Assembly (NCBI RefSeq): GCF_001954195.1
Contig: NZ_MBES01000053.1
Location: 1 to 64,000 of the forward strand
Length of the DNA stretch: 64,000 nucleotides
Source of the DNA: Mycobacterium sp. IS-1264
GTDB taxonomy: Bacteria; Actinomycetota; Actinomycetes; Mycobacteriales; Mycobacteriaceae
Direction of reading: 5' to 3'
Position numbers and translations under genes: made by a program. Below are positions 20,675 to 28,706 of the stretch, piece after piece (the stretch's first letter is position 1; every line of letters begins with the position of its first letter). The notes under the pieces are model-generated. The model saw only the letters and a list, made by a program, of their open reading frames with translations, made no database searches and had not been told where the DNA came from.

Positions 20675-21708
20675 TGCCCGAGTCCGGCCTGGTCCGACCG
20701 GACCAAGTCGTTCACGTCACCGACGCGTACATCGACAGCAAGAACTACGAGCGAGCCCGCGACGTGCTGCGGCAAGCGTTGTCACAACACCCGAACGATC
20801 CGGTCCTGTTAGCGCGCTACGCCCGGGCGGAATACATGCTCGACAACTATCCCGGCGCAGCGTCGAGCGCCTACGCCGCCTTGTCGGTGGCCCCGCAGGA
20901 CGAGATGGCCATGCGCATGTACGCGCTGTCGCTCGATGGCCTGGGCCGCGGGTACGAAGGATTGTGGATGGCGTGGCGGACCGTGCTCGCGCATCCGAAC
21001 GAACCGACGGCGCACCGCCTTTACGCGCGACTCCTGCAGAAGTCGCGCCAATACTCCTCGGCGTTACTTGCAGTGGATGAGGCGCTCCGGCTTGACCCCA
21101 CGAACGTCGACGGACTGGTGCTGCGCGGCTCCGTCCTGCACGATCTGCGCCGGATTCCGGAATCGGACGCGGCCTATCGGCAGGCGTTGGCCTTGGAACC
21201 GGACAACGCCGAGGCGCTCAACAACATGGCGGTCAATCGGGTGCAGCGCGGCAGGTTCGCGACCGCCCTGCTTGGGTTTCTGGGCGCGGCCGGCATCGAC
21301 CCGGCGTACGGGGATCTCGCCCGCAGGAACATCGGGGTGGTCCTGCGCAGGGTGCTCAGGTTCGTGACGGTCGCGGCGACGATTCTCAGTGTCCTCGTCG
21401 CCGTGGCCGCCGGGTTGTACAGCGAAGGCCACTCGACGACGACGATCCGAGTGTTCGCCGGGCTGATCACCGGGGTGCTGATCGCCGTCCTGGGACGGTT
21501 GGGGCGGACCATCCCGCGTCAGGTGCTCGCATCCGTCCTGCGGCAGCAGTTCTTTGCCACGCTGCGACTCGTGCACGCGCTGCTGGCCGTCGTGACCGGC
21601 GCCTGGATTACCATCTTTCCGTGGCCCGCGGTGTTGATTGCCGTCGGTGGCATGCTGGCGATCTGCGGCCTCGTGCTTTTTCGGGTCGGCTCCTTTATTG
21701 GGAGGTAG
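20674..21708 (+). CDS. TPR protein with C-terminal membrane helices, partner of the AAA ATPase
   Basis: 344 residues from ATG 20674, overlapping the AAA gene by one base. Residues about 10-215 are tetratricopeptide repeats (for example SALLAVDEALRLDPTNVDGL, SDAAYRQALALEPDNAEALN). The C-terminus has four hydrophobic helices (VTVAATILSVLVAVAAGLY, VFAGLITGVLIAVLG, LVHALLAVVTGAWITIF, AVLIAVGGMLAICGLVLF). It probably anchors or recruits the ATPase or its clients at the membrane. That is an inference from gene order and from the TPR regions of both proteins. Confidence 0.75.
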   Translation: MPESGLVRPDQVVHVTDAYIDSKNYERARDVLRQALSQHPNDPVLLARYARAEYMLDNYPGAASSAYAALSVAPQDEMAMRMYALSLDGLGRGYEGLWMAWRTVLAHPNEPTAHRLYARLLQKSRQYSSALLAVDEALRLDPTNVDGLVLRGSVLHDLRRIPESDAAYRQALALEPDNAEALNNMAVNRVQRGRFATALLGFLGAAGIDPAYGDLARRNIGVVLRRVLRFVTVAATILSVLVAVAAGLYSEGHSTTTIRVFAGLITGVLIAVLGRLGRTIPRQVLASVLRQQFFATLRLVHALLAVVTGAWITIFPWPAVLIAVGGMLAICGLVLFRVGSFIGR

Positions 21709-21726
21709 TCGGCCTACGATCCGACC

Positions 21727-22572
21727 ATGGCCACTCGTCCCCTCACCGAGCTCGATAAATCCGATGTCCTGTCCGGTCTGTTCGCCGTCTGGGACGACAT
21801 CGCCGCGCTGCTGGAAGGGTTGCCCGAGAGCGGCTGGTGCGCGGCCAGTCCGCTGCCCGCGTGGGACGTCAAGGCCCTGGTGTCGCACATCATCGGAACC
21901 GAGTCGTTCCTGGCCGGCATCGCGCCTCCGCAACCCGACGTCGACGTGTCCGCGCTCGACCACGTGCGCAACGACATCGGAGCGATGAACGAGTGCTGGG
22001 TACGTCATCTCAGCGGTGAACCCGGCGTCGAGGTGCTGGCCCGGTTCAGGGACATCACTAACGAGCGGCGCAAGGCGCTGATCAGCCTCTCGGACGAGGA
22101 GTGGAACGCGGTCACCGCGACTCCGGTGGGCCCCGAGAGCTACGGGCGATTCATGCGGGTGCGGGTGTTCGACTGCTGGATGCACGAGCAGGACATGCGC
22201 GAGGCGCTGTCGCGGCCACCATCCGACAACGAGCTCGACGGGGCCGCGTCGCAGCTTTCCCTCGACGAGGTCGCGGCGACCATGGGATACGTGGTGGGCA
22301 AGCTCGCCAAAGCGCCCGAAGGGTCACGCATTCTGTTCGAGCTGACCGGCCCGGTGGCCCGCAACATCCACGTCAGCGTGGACGGTCGCGCTCAGGTGGT
22401 CGACGGCTTCGGCGGCCAGGAACCGACGGCGACGATCCGGATGGACGGGCTGCAGTTCACCAGGCTTTCGGGCGGGCGCCCGATGAGCCCCGCCCGCAGC
22501 CAGGACATCGAACTCGACGGCGATAAAGACGTGGCCACGCAGGTCGTCGAGCACCTGAACTTTGTGATCTGA
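21727..22572 (+). CDS. Maleylpyruvate isomerase-family (MDMPI/DinB-like) protein
   Basis: 281 residues from ATG 21727. The N-terminal DinB-like four-helix domain is shown by LEGLPESGWCAASPLPAWDV and KALVSHIIGTESFLAG, whose histidine is a typical metal ligand, and by VFDCWMHEQDMREAL. The C-terminal SCP2-like domain has SRILFELTGPVARNIHVSVD and a TIRMDGLQFTRLSGGR segment. The family contains mycothiol-dependent enzymes, but most members have no known substrate. It is the last gene before the tmRNA. Confidence 0.82.
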   Translation: MATRPLTELDKSDVLSGLFAVWDDIAALLEGLPESGWCAASPLPAWDVKALVSHIIGTESFLAGIAPPQPDVDVSALDHVRNDIGAMNECWVRHLSGEPGVEVLARFRDITNERRKALISLSDEEWNAVTATPVGPESYGRFMRVRVFDCWMHEQDMREALSRPPSDNELDGAASQLSLDEVAATMGYVVGKLAKAPEGSRILFELTGPVARNIHVSVDGRAQVVDGFGGQEPTATIRMDGLQFTRLSGGRPMSPARSQDIELDGDKDVATQVVEHLNFVI

Positions 22573-22678
22573 CCGCAGCCTGCAACGGAAGATAATTCCG
22601 TTGCCGCTGGTTGAACACGGCGTACCATGGATTGTCCTGCCGAAAGTCGGCGGGGATGAGCGAAGAACGCATAGACAA

Positions 22679-23043
22679 GGGGCTGAACGGTTTCGACTTC
22701 GCGCATCGAATCAAGGGAAGCGTGCCGGTGCAGGCAAGAGACCACCGTAAGCGTCGCTGCAAATATATAAGCGCCGATTCACATCAGCGCGACTACGCTC
22801 TCGCTGCCTAAGCGACAGCTAGTCCGTCAGACCGGGAACGCCCTCGGCCCGGACCCTGGCGTCAGCTAGAGGGATCCACCGGTGAGTCCGGTCGCGGGAC
22901 TCATCGGGACATACACAGCGACTGGGATCGTCATCCTGGCTGGTTCGCGTGACCAGGAGATCCGAGTAGAGGCATAGCGAACTGCGCACGGAGAAGCCTT
23001 GAGGGAATGCCGTAGGACCCGGGTTCGATTCCCGGCAGCTCCA
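22679..23043 (+). ncRNA. ssrA: Transfer-messenger RNA (tmRNA)
   Basis: The 5' end GGGGCTGAACGGTTTCGACT and the 3' end GGTTCGATTCCCGGCAGCTC form the tRNA-like domain; acceptor GGGGCUG pairs with CAGCUCC. The internal frame at 22773-22811 encodes the tag ADSHQRDYALAA then TAA, identical to the M. tuberculosis tag as I recall it. The 3' CCA is not encoded here: discriminator A23043 is followed by CTGA. tmRNA with SmpB rescues stalled ribosomes and tags the product for degradation. Its last 21 bases and the next four are repeated at 25061-25086. Confidence 0.97.
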
Positions 23044-23047
23044 CTGA
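23022..23047 (+). repeat. 26-bp direct repeat, copy 1 (att-like, inside the tmRNA 3' end)
   Basis: GGTTCGATTCCCGGCAGCTC followed by CACTGA. It is identical to 25061-25086, and the bases on either side differ. tRNA-like T-arm and acceptor ends of tmRNA are classic integrase targets, so this is the expected side that keeps the gene functional. Confidence 0.85.
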
Positions 23048-23104
23048 ATAGCCGCTGGCCGCCGGATGCGGTCATTACGGCGGTCGCCCATCAGTACGAC
23101 AACC

Positions 23105-24877
23105 TCACGCAGCCGCCTGCAGGGTGATCTCGGAGATTTCCATCCGGCTCTCGCCGTGGGTGCTGCCCAAGGTGGAGATCCACACCAACACGTTGGACGT
23201 CTTGGTCTGGTTATGCACTTCTATGCGGTTGTGCCCCGATTGCAGTGACGTGGTTGGTGTCAGCTCGACGGTGTCGGCCAATTTGGCTGGGGCATCGGTG
23301 GGTGACGAGCGAATCTGCACCTGGGTTCCCGTGCTGGATACGTCGATCGTCACGGCGCTCAGCGCGGTCGGTTCTGACAGGTGTAGCAACAGACCCATTC
23401 CTTCGATGAATTTCGGGAAAGGGTCGGCGTCCCTATAGGTCACGGTGGACCACGCCGTGTTTGGGTTCCCGTCAATTGCCAAATTGGCCTTCTGCGGATT
23501 GTCGGGGGCACCGTCGGGTGAAAACACCGTTGCGCTCGCTGGCCTGACGATGGGGCCGGGACGAGTCCAATGGCCGAAGCCGTCGGTGAACCACATCACC
23601 GCACCCGCGGTCAACAGGATCACAGCGGCAGCGGCGACGAGTGCGGCGATCCACCCCTTTCTGCTTTTCGCTGCTTCCGATGCCTTTTCTCGCGGCGGTT
23701 GGGTGCGGGCCGCGGACCAGCGTTGCTTCGGACGGGCTACGGCTGAAAGGTTGACGATCTTGTCGGCATCGAGGATGTCGCCGTCCCAGACGCCGCTGAC
23801 CTCGACCTCATCCCCATCGGCGAGCTGGCCCGCCACGAGATCAGTTTCAATTTCGACCGGAACATTCGCAGGCCCGTTGTCTGGTGGTTCATACGGGATC
23901 AAATGGAACGACAACATCCCGACCTGGTCCTGGGCACCCACCACGCCTTGCTGTACGCCGCGCGCTGTCCCAGTGATGACCAAACGCTCGAGACGCTGCG
24001 TGGGTGGGCGTTCGCCCGAGCCCGGGTATCCGGCGCGGCCGGGAGCCTGCTGCGTGAGGGCCCGGGCGAAATCGACGCAGGTCGGGTATCGCTGTTCCGG
24101 ATCCTTTGCCAGCGCCCTGATCAGCACGGCGTCCAGATGCGCGAGATCGGGTCGGCGCTCTGAGATCCGCGGTGGTGGCGCACTGAGATGGTGGCTTAGC
24201 ACCACGGCGCGATTTGAGTCTTGAAAGGGTGGGGCGCCGGTTAGTAGGTGAAAGGTCGTGGCAGCCAACGCATATTGATCCGCTCGGCCGTCAAGCGGCT
24301 TGCCCAAAAGTTGCTCAGGGGCCACGTAACTGTTAGTACCTATGTCTATGTTGGTCGCAGTCAGGCCGCTGATGTCATCGGTTCGCCGGGCAATACCGAA
24401 GTCAGCCAAAAGGATTCGGTGCCGTTCCACCTCAGACCCTGTGAGCAGGATGTTCGCCGGTTTGACGTCGCGATGCAGTAGCTTGCGCTGGTGCGCATAG
24501 TCGAGCGCATCAGCGACGGCAGTGACAATCTCGGTCGCGTACCATTCGGGGAGGCCGTCTGGGTAGTGCTGCCGTTGCAGTCGCCCAGCGTCGGTCCCGT
24601 CCACGTAGTCCATCGAGATCCAGAGCCGGCCGTTGAACTCACCACGATCGAGAACGCCGACGATATGTGGGTGCCACAGCGTCGCAGCCAATTCGGCCTC
24701 GCGATTGAATCTCGCGCGAAACTCCTCGTCGCGTGTTGAGGCCAACGACAAGATCTTCAGCGCGTCGTGACGAGGCAGACGAGGATGCTGGGCGAGGTAA
24801 ACCTCACCCATACCACCAGTGCCGAGCAAGCGCTGAATAACGTAGCCAGCGAAGACCTCACCGTTGTTGAACGGCAT
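23105..24877 (-). CDS. Membrane Ser/Thr protein kinase with MviN-like outer domain
   Basis: 590 residues from ATG 24877. The PknB-type kinase domain is at about 11-270, with glycine loop [13 protein letters not shown]41 in ALKIL, catalytic [11 protein letters not shown] and DFG. A cytoplasmic domain follows ([20 protein letters not shown]). One membrane helix is at about 407-430. The outer domain has [20 protein letters not shown] and [20 protein letters not shown], which read as an F5/8C-discoidin-like fold and resemble, from memory, the outer domain of mycobacterial MviN. Bases 24348-24607 are identical to the second kinase gene. It lies between tmRNA-derived repeats. Confidence 0.9.
   Translation of the reverse strand: MPFNNGEVFAGYVIQRLLGTGGMGEVYLAQHPRLPRHDALKILSLASTRDEEFRARFNREAELAATLWHPHIVGVLDRGEFNGRLWISMDYVDGTDAGRLQRQHYPDGLPEWYATEIVTAVADALDYAHQRKLLHRDVKPANILLTGSEVERHRILLADFGIARRTDDISGLTATNIDIGTNSYVAPEQLLGKPLDGRADQYALAATTFHLLTGAPPFQDSNRAVVLSHHLSAPPPRISERRPDLAHLDAVLIRALAKDPEQRYPTCVDFARALTQQAPGRAGYPGSGERPPTQRLERLVITGTARGVQQGVVGAQDQVGMLSFHLIPYEPPDNGPANVPVEIETDLVAGQLADGDEVEVSGVWDGDILDADKIVNLSAVARPKQRWSAARTQPPREKASEAAKSRKGWIAALVAAAAVILLTAGAVMWFTDGFGHWTRPGPIVRPASATVFSPDGAPDNPQKANLAIDGNPNTAWSTVTYRDADPFPKFIEGMGLLLHLSEPTALSAVTIDVSSTGTQVQIRSSPTDAPAKLADTVELTPTTSLQSGHNRIEVHNQTKTSNVLVWISTLGSTHGESRMEISEITLQAAA
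24348..24607 (-). repeat. 260-bp tract identical to the second kinase gene (inverted copy)
   Basis: Compared base by base, this stretch is the exact reverse complement of 29814-30073. It covers the catalytic loop, DFG and start of the activation loop. Flanking parts of the two genes are clearly diverged, so this looks like a gene-conversion tract. Confidence 0.92.
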
Positions 24878-25210
24878 GTCCGAAGCCTACAAACCGGCGT
24901 CGCCGAGAAGCGAATTCGGCCAACGAGCACTAGGACCCGAGTGGGGCCCTTGACGCGGTCAAGACGGGAGAGCGAAACCGCAGATAACAAGGGGTGCTGA
25001 ATCGGGCCGAAACGTAACGAACAGGCAGCTCGCAAGCCATTTTGCCTGATAAAGCGTCCGGTTCGATTCCCGGCAGCTCCACTGAGAATGTGCTGTGCTC
25101 AACGTCAAGAGACTTGTGGGTTGGATTATGCCTAGGGTGAGCGGCTTTAATCGTCATACGACGGCAATGTCACGTCGTGCACGCCCGAGACCGCATCACG
25201 AGGAGCTCTC
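24878..25210. other. Intergenic region with distal tmRNA-end repeat
   Basis: 333 bp. It holds the kinase promoter on the left, the second copy of the 26-bp tmRNA end at 25061-25086, and the promoter and GAGGAG ribosome site of the secreted protein at 25211. I see no credible gene. The sequence before the repeat (25021-25060) does not fold into the rest of a tRNA or tmRNA. Confidence 0.6.
25061..25086 (+). repeat. 26-bp direct repeat, copy 2 (att-like, distal)
   Basis: Perfect copy of 23022-23047, 2039 bp away. Here it stands alone with no upstream tmRNA body, as expected for the distal attachment site of an element that integrated into the tmRNA 3' end. Confidence 0.85.
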
Positions 25211-25714
25211 ATGACCTATCGCCATCTTGCGTGGGTGCTCGGCGCACTGATGGTGGCGGCCATCGTTCCCGTCGAGGCGCATGGCCAACCGCCGACGAAG
25301 TGTCTGACCAACACCCCCACGGGCAAGCAGGTCTACGTGCCGTGCGATCTGCTCAACGCCGGCGCCAATTTCCCGCCGGGGCAGCGTTGTCCTCCACCGC
25401 TTGAGCAGTACCCGAAAGATGTGGCGGACTGGTGTGGCGAAGGCCCCGGCCTTGCGAGTCCCGCGCCCGCGAGTCCCCCGCCCGCGAGTCCCACGAGCCC
25501 AACAGGTCCGACGACCCCTGTGCGGCCTACGACCCCCGTGAGCCCAACGCGTTCTGCGACTCCGACGAGTTCTGCGACCCCGACGAGTTCTGTGACCCCG
25601 ACGAGTTCTGCGACCCCGACGAGTTCTGTGACCCCGACGAGTTCTGTGACCCCGACGAGTCCCACGACCCCGACGAGTCCCACGAGCCCGGAGGTTCCGG
25701 ACAGCGCGAGCTGA
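25211..25714 (+). CDS. Secreted Ser/Pro/Thr-rich repeat protein
   Basis: 167 residues from ATG 25211 with GAGGAG nearby. The signal peptide is about 1-26 (LAWVLGALMVAAIVPVEAHG). A short globular part with cysteine pairs follows (KCLTNTPTGKQVYVPC, RCPPPLEQYPKDVADWC), then a proline- and threonine-rich tail made mainly of a 6-residue repeat S(A/V)TPTS. Such tails are often O-mannosylated cell-wall spacers in mycobacteria. Its function is unknown. It ends 39 bp before the galM start. Confidence 0.75.
   Translation: MTYRHLAWVLGALMVAAIVPVEAHGQPPTKCLTNTPTGKQVYVPCDLLNAGANFPPGQRCPPPLEQYPKDVADWCGEGPGLASPAPASPPPASPTSPTGPTTPVRPTTPVSPTRSATPTSSATPTSSVTPTSSATPTSSVTPTSSVTPTSPTTPTSPTSPEVPDSAS
25553..25678 (+). 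repeat. Seven tandem 18-bp repeats inside the secreted protein gene
   Basis: The unit tctgcgaccccgacgagt and variants encode SATPTS, SVTPTS and PTTPTS. The array lacks stops in several frames, which explains the long spurious frames on both strands here. Copy number is likely to vary between strains. Confidence 0.85.
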
Positions 25715-25752
25715 CGACGTCCTGCATGAGGTGGCCAAGTGCGAGAGCGTCC

Positions 25753-26916
25753 ATGCGCGGCAAAAGATTGCTTCCACTGATCGCCATCGCCGCGGGGCTG
25801 GCGGCATGTAGCAAGGCGACTCACACCACTACACCCGCCGGGCCGCCATCGATCACCAGCGAGCCCTTCGGTCAGGTGAGCGGGACACCCGTAAACCGCT
25901 ACACGCTCATCAGCGGGCACGGCATGCGTGTGCGGGTCCTGAACTACGGCGGCATCATTCAGTCGATCGAGGTCCCCGACCGCACCGGGCGCAACGGCAA
26001 TGTGGTGCTCGGCTTTCCGACGCTGGACGGCTACCTGAACAACACCGGATCCGCCAAAACGTATTTCGGTGCGATCATCGGCCGCTACGGCAACCGGATC
26101 GCCAAGGGAGCTTTCTCGTTGAACGGCAACGAGTATCGCCTGCCGATCAACAACAACGGCAACAGCCTGCACGGTGGCAGCGCGGGTTTTGACACGAAGG
26201 TGTGGCAAGCCAGCCAGCAGAACGGTAGCGACAGCGTGGGCCTGAAGCTCCAATATGTCAGTCCCGCAGGAGAAATGGGCTATCCCGGCACGCTGACGAC
26301 AACCGTCACCTACACCGTGAACCAGAAAAACGAATTGCGCATCGACTACCACGCGACCACCGATGCGCCGACCGTGATCAACCTGACCAATCACAGCTAT
26401 TTCAACCTGGCGGGTGAGGACACGCTCGACGTCTACGACCAGAAGGTCACCATTCGCGCCGACCACTACCTGCCAACCGATTCGACACAGATCCCGACCG
26501 GGCAGATTGCCTCGGTGCAGGGCACACCGTTCGATTTCACATCGCCCACCGCGATCGGCGCGCATATCAGTGCGAATGACCCGCAGCTGTTGCTGGCCCA
26601 GGGTTACGACCACAACTGGGTGATCAACCGCGGCAACAGCGCGGGGCTGGTGGAGGCAGCCAAGGCCGAGGATCCGCAGACAGGGCGCACGTTGACTGTC
26701 TCCACTACCGAGCCCGGGGTGCAGTTCTACACGTCCAATTTCATCGGCGGGGCGTTCACGGGCACCAGCGGGCATATCTACCGGCAGGGCGCGGGATTCA
26801 CGATGGAGACCCAGCACTACCCGGATTCGCCAAATCAGCCGAACTTCCCGACCACGACGCTCAACCCTGGCCAGGCCTACGATTCGACAACGGTTTTTGC
26901 CTTCAGCACGGCGTAA
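25753..26916 (+). CDS. galM: Aldose 1-epimerase (galactose mutarotase), lipoprotein
   Basis: 387 residues from ATG 25753 (MRGKRLLPLIAIAAGLAACSK); an earlier in-frame ATG at 25726 is less likely because it would place charged residues before the signal peptide. The lipobox LAAC predicts a lipid-anchored export product. GalM motifs: GRYGNRIAKGAFSLNG, NSLHGGSAGFDTKVW, catalytic histidine in NLTNHSYFNLAG, and the glutamate region GFTMETQHYPDSPNQ. It interconverts alpha and beta anomers of hexoses. Export suggests it acts on sugars outside the membrane. It ends 9 bp before the next gene. Confidence 0.9.
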   Translation: MRGKRLLPLIAIAAGLAACSKATHTTTPAGPPSITSEPFGQVSGTPVNRYTLISGHGMRVRVLNYGGIIQSIEVPDRTGRNGNVVLGFPTLDGYLNNTGSAKTYFGAIIGRYGNRIAKGAFSLNGNEYRLPINNNGNSLHGGSAGFDTKVWQASQQNGSDSVGLKLQYVSPAGEMGYPGTLTTTVTYTVNQKNELRIDYHATTDAPTVINLTNHSYFNLAGEDTLDVYDQKVTIRADHYLPTDSTQIPTGQIASVQGTPFDFTSPTAIGAHISANDPQLLLAQGYDHNWVINRGNSAGLVEAAKAEDPQTGRTLTVSTTEPGVQFYTSNFIGGAFTGTSGHIYRQGAGFTMETQHYPDSPNQPNFPTTTLNPGQAYDSTTVFAFSTA

Positions 26917-26925
26917 GGTTCGACC

Positions 26926-28263
26926 ATGAACGTCGCGGGCAGGGCCCCGGACATCCACTATGCCAAGAGCGGCGGCCTGAACATCGCGTTCTCGGTGATC
27001 GGCGAGGGGCCCGACCTCGTCGTCGCGCCCGGCTTCATCTCGCACCTCGACATCATGTGGGAGGAGCCGTCGGTCGCCCACTTCTACTCACGGCTCGCGT
27101 CCTTCCGGCGCGTCGTGATCTTCGATAAACGGGGGACCGGCCTCTCTGATCCGACAACGCATGCGCCGACGTTGGAACAGTCCGTCGACGATATGCGCGC
27201 TGTCATGGACGCGGCCGGATGTGAAAGTGCCGACCTCGTGGGCATTTCGGAGGGCGGCACGATGGCGATGCTGATGACGGCCAGCCATCCCGAGCGCGTC
27301 AAGGCGCTCGCCCTCTACGGCACGTTCTCCCGCCTGCTCCAAGCGCCCGACTACCCGCTCGGTGTGACCGAGGAGCAGCTGTCGGCGTTGATCGAGCTAA
27401 GCGCCAAGGGCTGGGGTGAAGGCGTCGGACTGGGTGCGTGGGCCCCGAGTCGTCGGGGCGACACCGCCCTGCGGGGGTGGTGGGCGCGGCTGCAGCGCGT
27501 CGCCGCCAGCCCGGGCATCGTCCGCAACATCTTCGCGCTCTATCCGCAACTGGACATCCGCGACGTGTTGCCCGCGATCCAGGTGCCGACGCTCGTGCTC
27601 CACCGGCGGGACGACCGGATGGTGAGGCTCGAGATGGGACGCTACCTCGCCGACCGCATCCCCGGGTCTAAGTTCGTCGAGCTCGACGGCACTGACCACC
27701 TGTTCTTCACGGGCGACGCCGACGCCTTGCTCGACGAGGTCGAGGAGTTCCTCACCGGCGTCCGTCCGGTTCCCGCGGTCGAGCGCGTCCTGGCCACCGT
27801 GCTGTTTACCGACATCGTCGACTCCACGAAGCGAGCGGTCGAGCTCGGCGACGAGCGATGGAAGGAGCTGCTCGGTAGGCACGACGCCCAGGTGCGGCGC
27901 CAGCTCGAGCGCTTCGGTGGCCGTGAGGTCAACACGACGGGCGACGGCTTCCTCGCCCGGTTCGATGGACCGGCCCGCGCGATCCGGTGCGCCATGGCGA
28001 TCCGCGACATTTTGCGGAGCCTGGGTCTCGAGGTGCGGGCGGGCGTGCACACCGGCGAGGTCGAGCTGCGCGACGACGACATCAGCGGCATCGCCGTCCA
28101 CATCGCGGCACGTGTGGCAGCAGCGGCCCGGGCGGGCGAGGTGCTCGTCTCGCGCATCGTCGTCGACCTGGTCGCCGGGTCGGGCCTCAGCTTTGCCGCT
28201 CGCGGCGAGCACACCCTCAAGGGTGTGGCGGGCGAGTGGGGGCTGTTCGCCGTCGAGGGTTGA
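26926..28263 (+). CDS. Alpha/beta hydrolase fused to a class III nucleotide cyclase domain (Rv1900c-like)
   Basis: 445 residues from ATG 26926. The N-terminal hydrolase (about 1-275) has nucleophile elbow GISEGG and FDKRGTGLSD. The C-terminal cyclase homology domain starts at ATVLFTDIVDST, with metal aspartates. Where canonical cyclases have Lys before TxGDG this has Asn (EVNTTGDGFL), and where they have Asn in VNxAAR this has His (AVHIAARV). The same domain order and noncanonical residues are known from M. tuberculosis Rv1900c, which retains weak activity. cAMP production is therefore plausible but uncertain. Its 3' end overlaps the convergent hypothetical gene by 47 bp. Confidence 0.88.
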   Translation: MNVAGRAPDIHYAKSGGLNIAFSVIGEGPDLVVAPGFISHLDIMWEEPSVAHFYSRLASFRRVVIFDKRGTGLSDPTTHAPTLEQSVDDMRAVMDAAGCESADLVGISEGGTMAMLMTASHPERVKALALYGTFSRLLQAPDYPLGVTEEQLSALIELSAKGWGEGVGLGAWAPSRRGDTALRGWWARLQRVAASPGIVRNIFALYPQLDIRDVLPAIQVPTLVLHRRDDRMVRLEMGRYLADRIPGSKFVELDGTDHLFFTGDADALLDEVEEFLTGVRPVPAVERVLATVLFTDIVDSTKRAVELGDERWKELLGRHDAQVRRQLERFGGREVNTTGDGFLARFDGPARAIRCAMAIRDILRSLGLEVRAGVHTGEVELRDDDISGIAVHIAARVAAAARAGEVLVSRIVVDLVAGSGLSFAARGEHTLKGVAGEWGLFAVEG

Positions 28264-28681
28264 TATTTGGCTGCGAATCCCAAATCGTTTGTGTCTCAAC
28301 GTCGATCGATGGGTGATGGAGTTCCTGAAAGTTCCGTCCGCCCCGACGGAATGTGGCAACGACGGCGGCCGGCACATCCGGCTCCAATAACGGAACGGAC
28401 AGCCAGTCGCAGGGGCGTACGTGCACCAAATCCACTGCCGCCGCGGTCTTGTCGGCGTCGTAGAGGTACGGCCCGCAGATGCGGCCCAACCAGAACCACC
28501 CGTCGGTGTCGCGGGTCCACACGAACGAGCCGTCGTCGAGCTCCGCGAATCGGGCGACCCGACGGACAAGGCGCTCCTCATCGGCCTGCCGACTTACGCG
28601 TTGCCCGAACCCACACACGCCGAGCCGGCGAGCGCGGTCGATGGTGGCTTGCGGCTCGACGGCGTCGTCGCGCGATCGCAT
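28217..28681 (-). CDS. Hypothetical protein, conserved-looking
   Basis: 154 residues from ATG 28681. The frame is open further upstream with protein-like sequence (LVAVYRAP), so a CTG at about 28705, next to the stop of the amidase gene, is an alternative start. The sequence is rich in aromatic residues (DDGSFVWTRDTDGWFWLGR, GPYLYDADKTAAAVDLVH, VRPCDWLSVPL), and codon use looks normal for this genome. I do not recognise a family. It follows the amidase gene on the same strand and overlaps the cyclase gene tail-to-tail. Confidence 0.55.
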   Translation of the reverse strand: MRSRDDAVEPQATIDRARRLGVCGFGQRVSRQADEERLVRRVARFAELDDGSFVWTRDTDGWFWLGRICGPYLYDADKTAAAVDLVHVRPCDWLSVPLLEPDVPAAVVATFRRGGRNFQELHHPSIDVETQTIWDSQPNINPRRRTAPTRPPHP

Positions 28682-28706
28682 CGGCGCGCGGTAGACGGCG
28701 ACCAGG

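Larger units (their letters stand above)
23044..25086. mobile_element. Probable remnant of an island integrated at tmRNA, carrying a kinase gene
   Basis: About 2 kb bounded by the 26-bp duplicated tmRNA 3' end. It contains one complete gene, a Ser/Thr protein kinase. No integrase, excisionase or phage gene is visible inside, so the element would be degraded or dependent on a lost integrase. That the repeat arose by site-specific integration is inferred; the repeat itself is directly visible. Confidence 0.55.

Noticed and set aside
22819..23091. Minus-strand frames across the tmRNA (containing CRESNPGP-like peptide)
   Set aside because: Translation of the tRNA-like end; peptides of this kind are common artefacts over tRNA and tmRNA genes.
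25553..25678. CRISPR-like short regular repeats
   Set aside because: The units are contiguous with no spacers, and they code for an in-frame peptide repeat in a secreted protein.
25333..27081. Long minus-strand open frame opposite the secreted protein and galM genes
   Set aside because: It crosses two well-supported genes and its repeat-like part is the translation of the 18-bp array in another frame.
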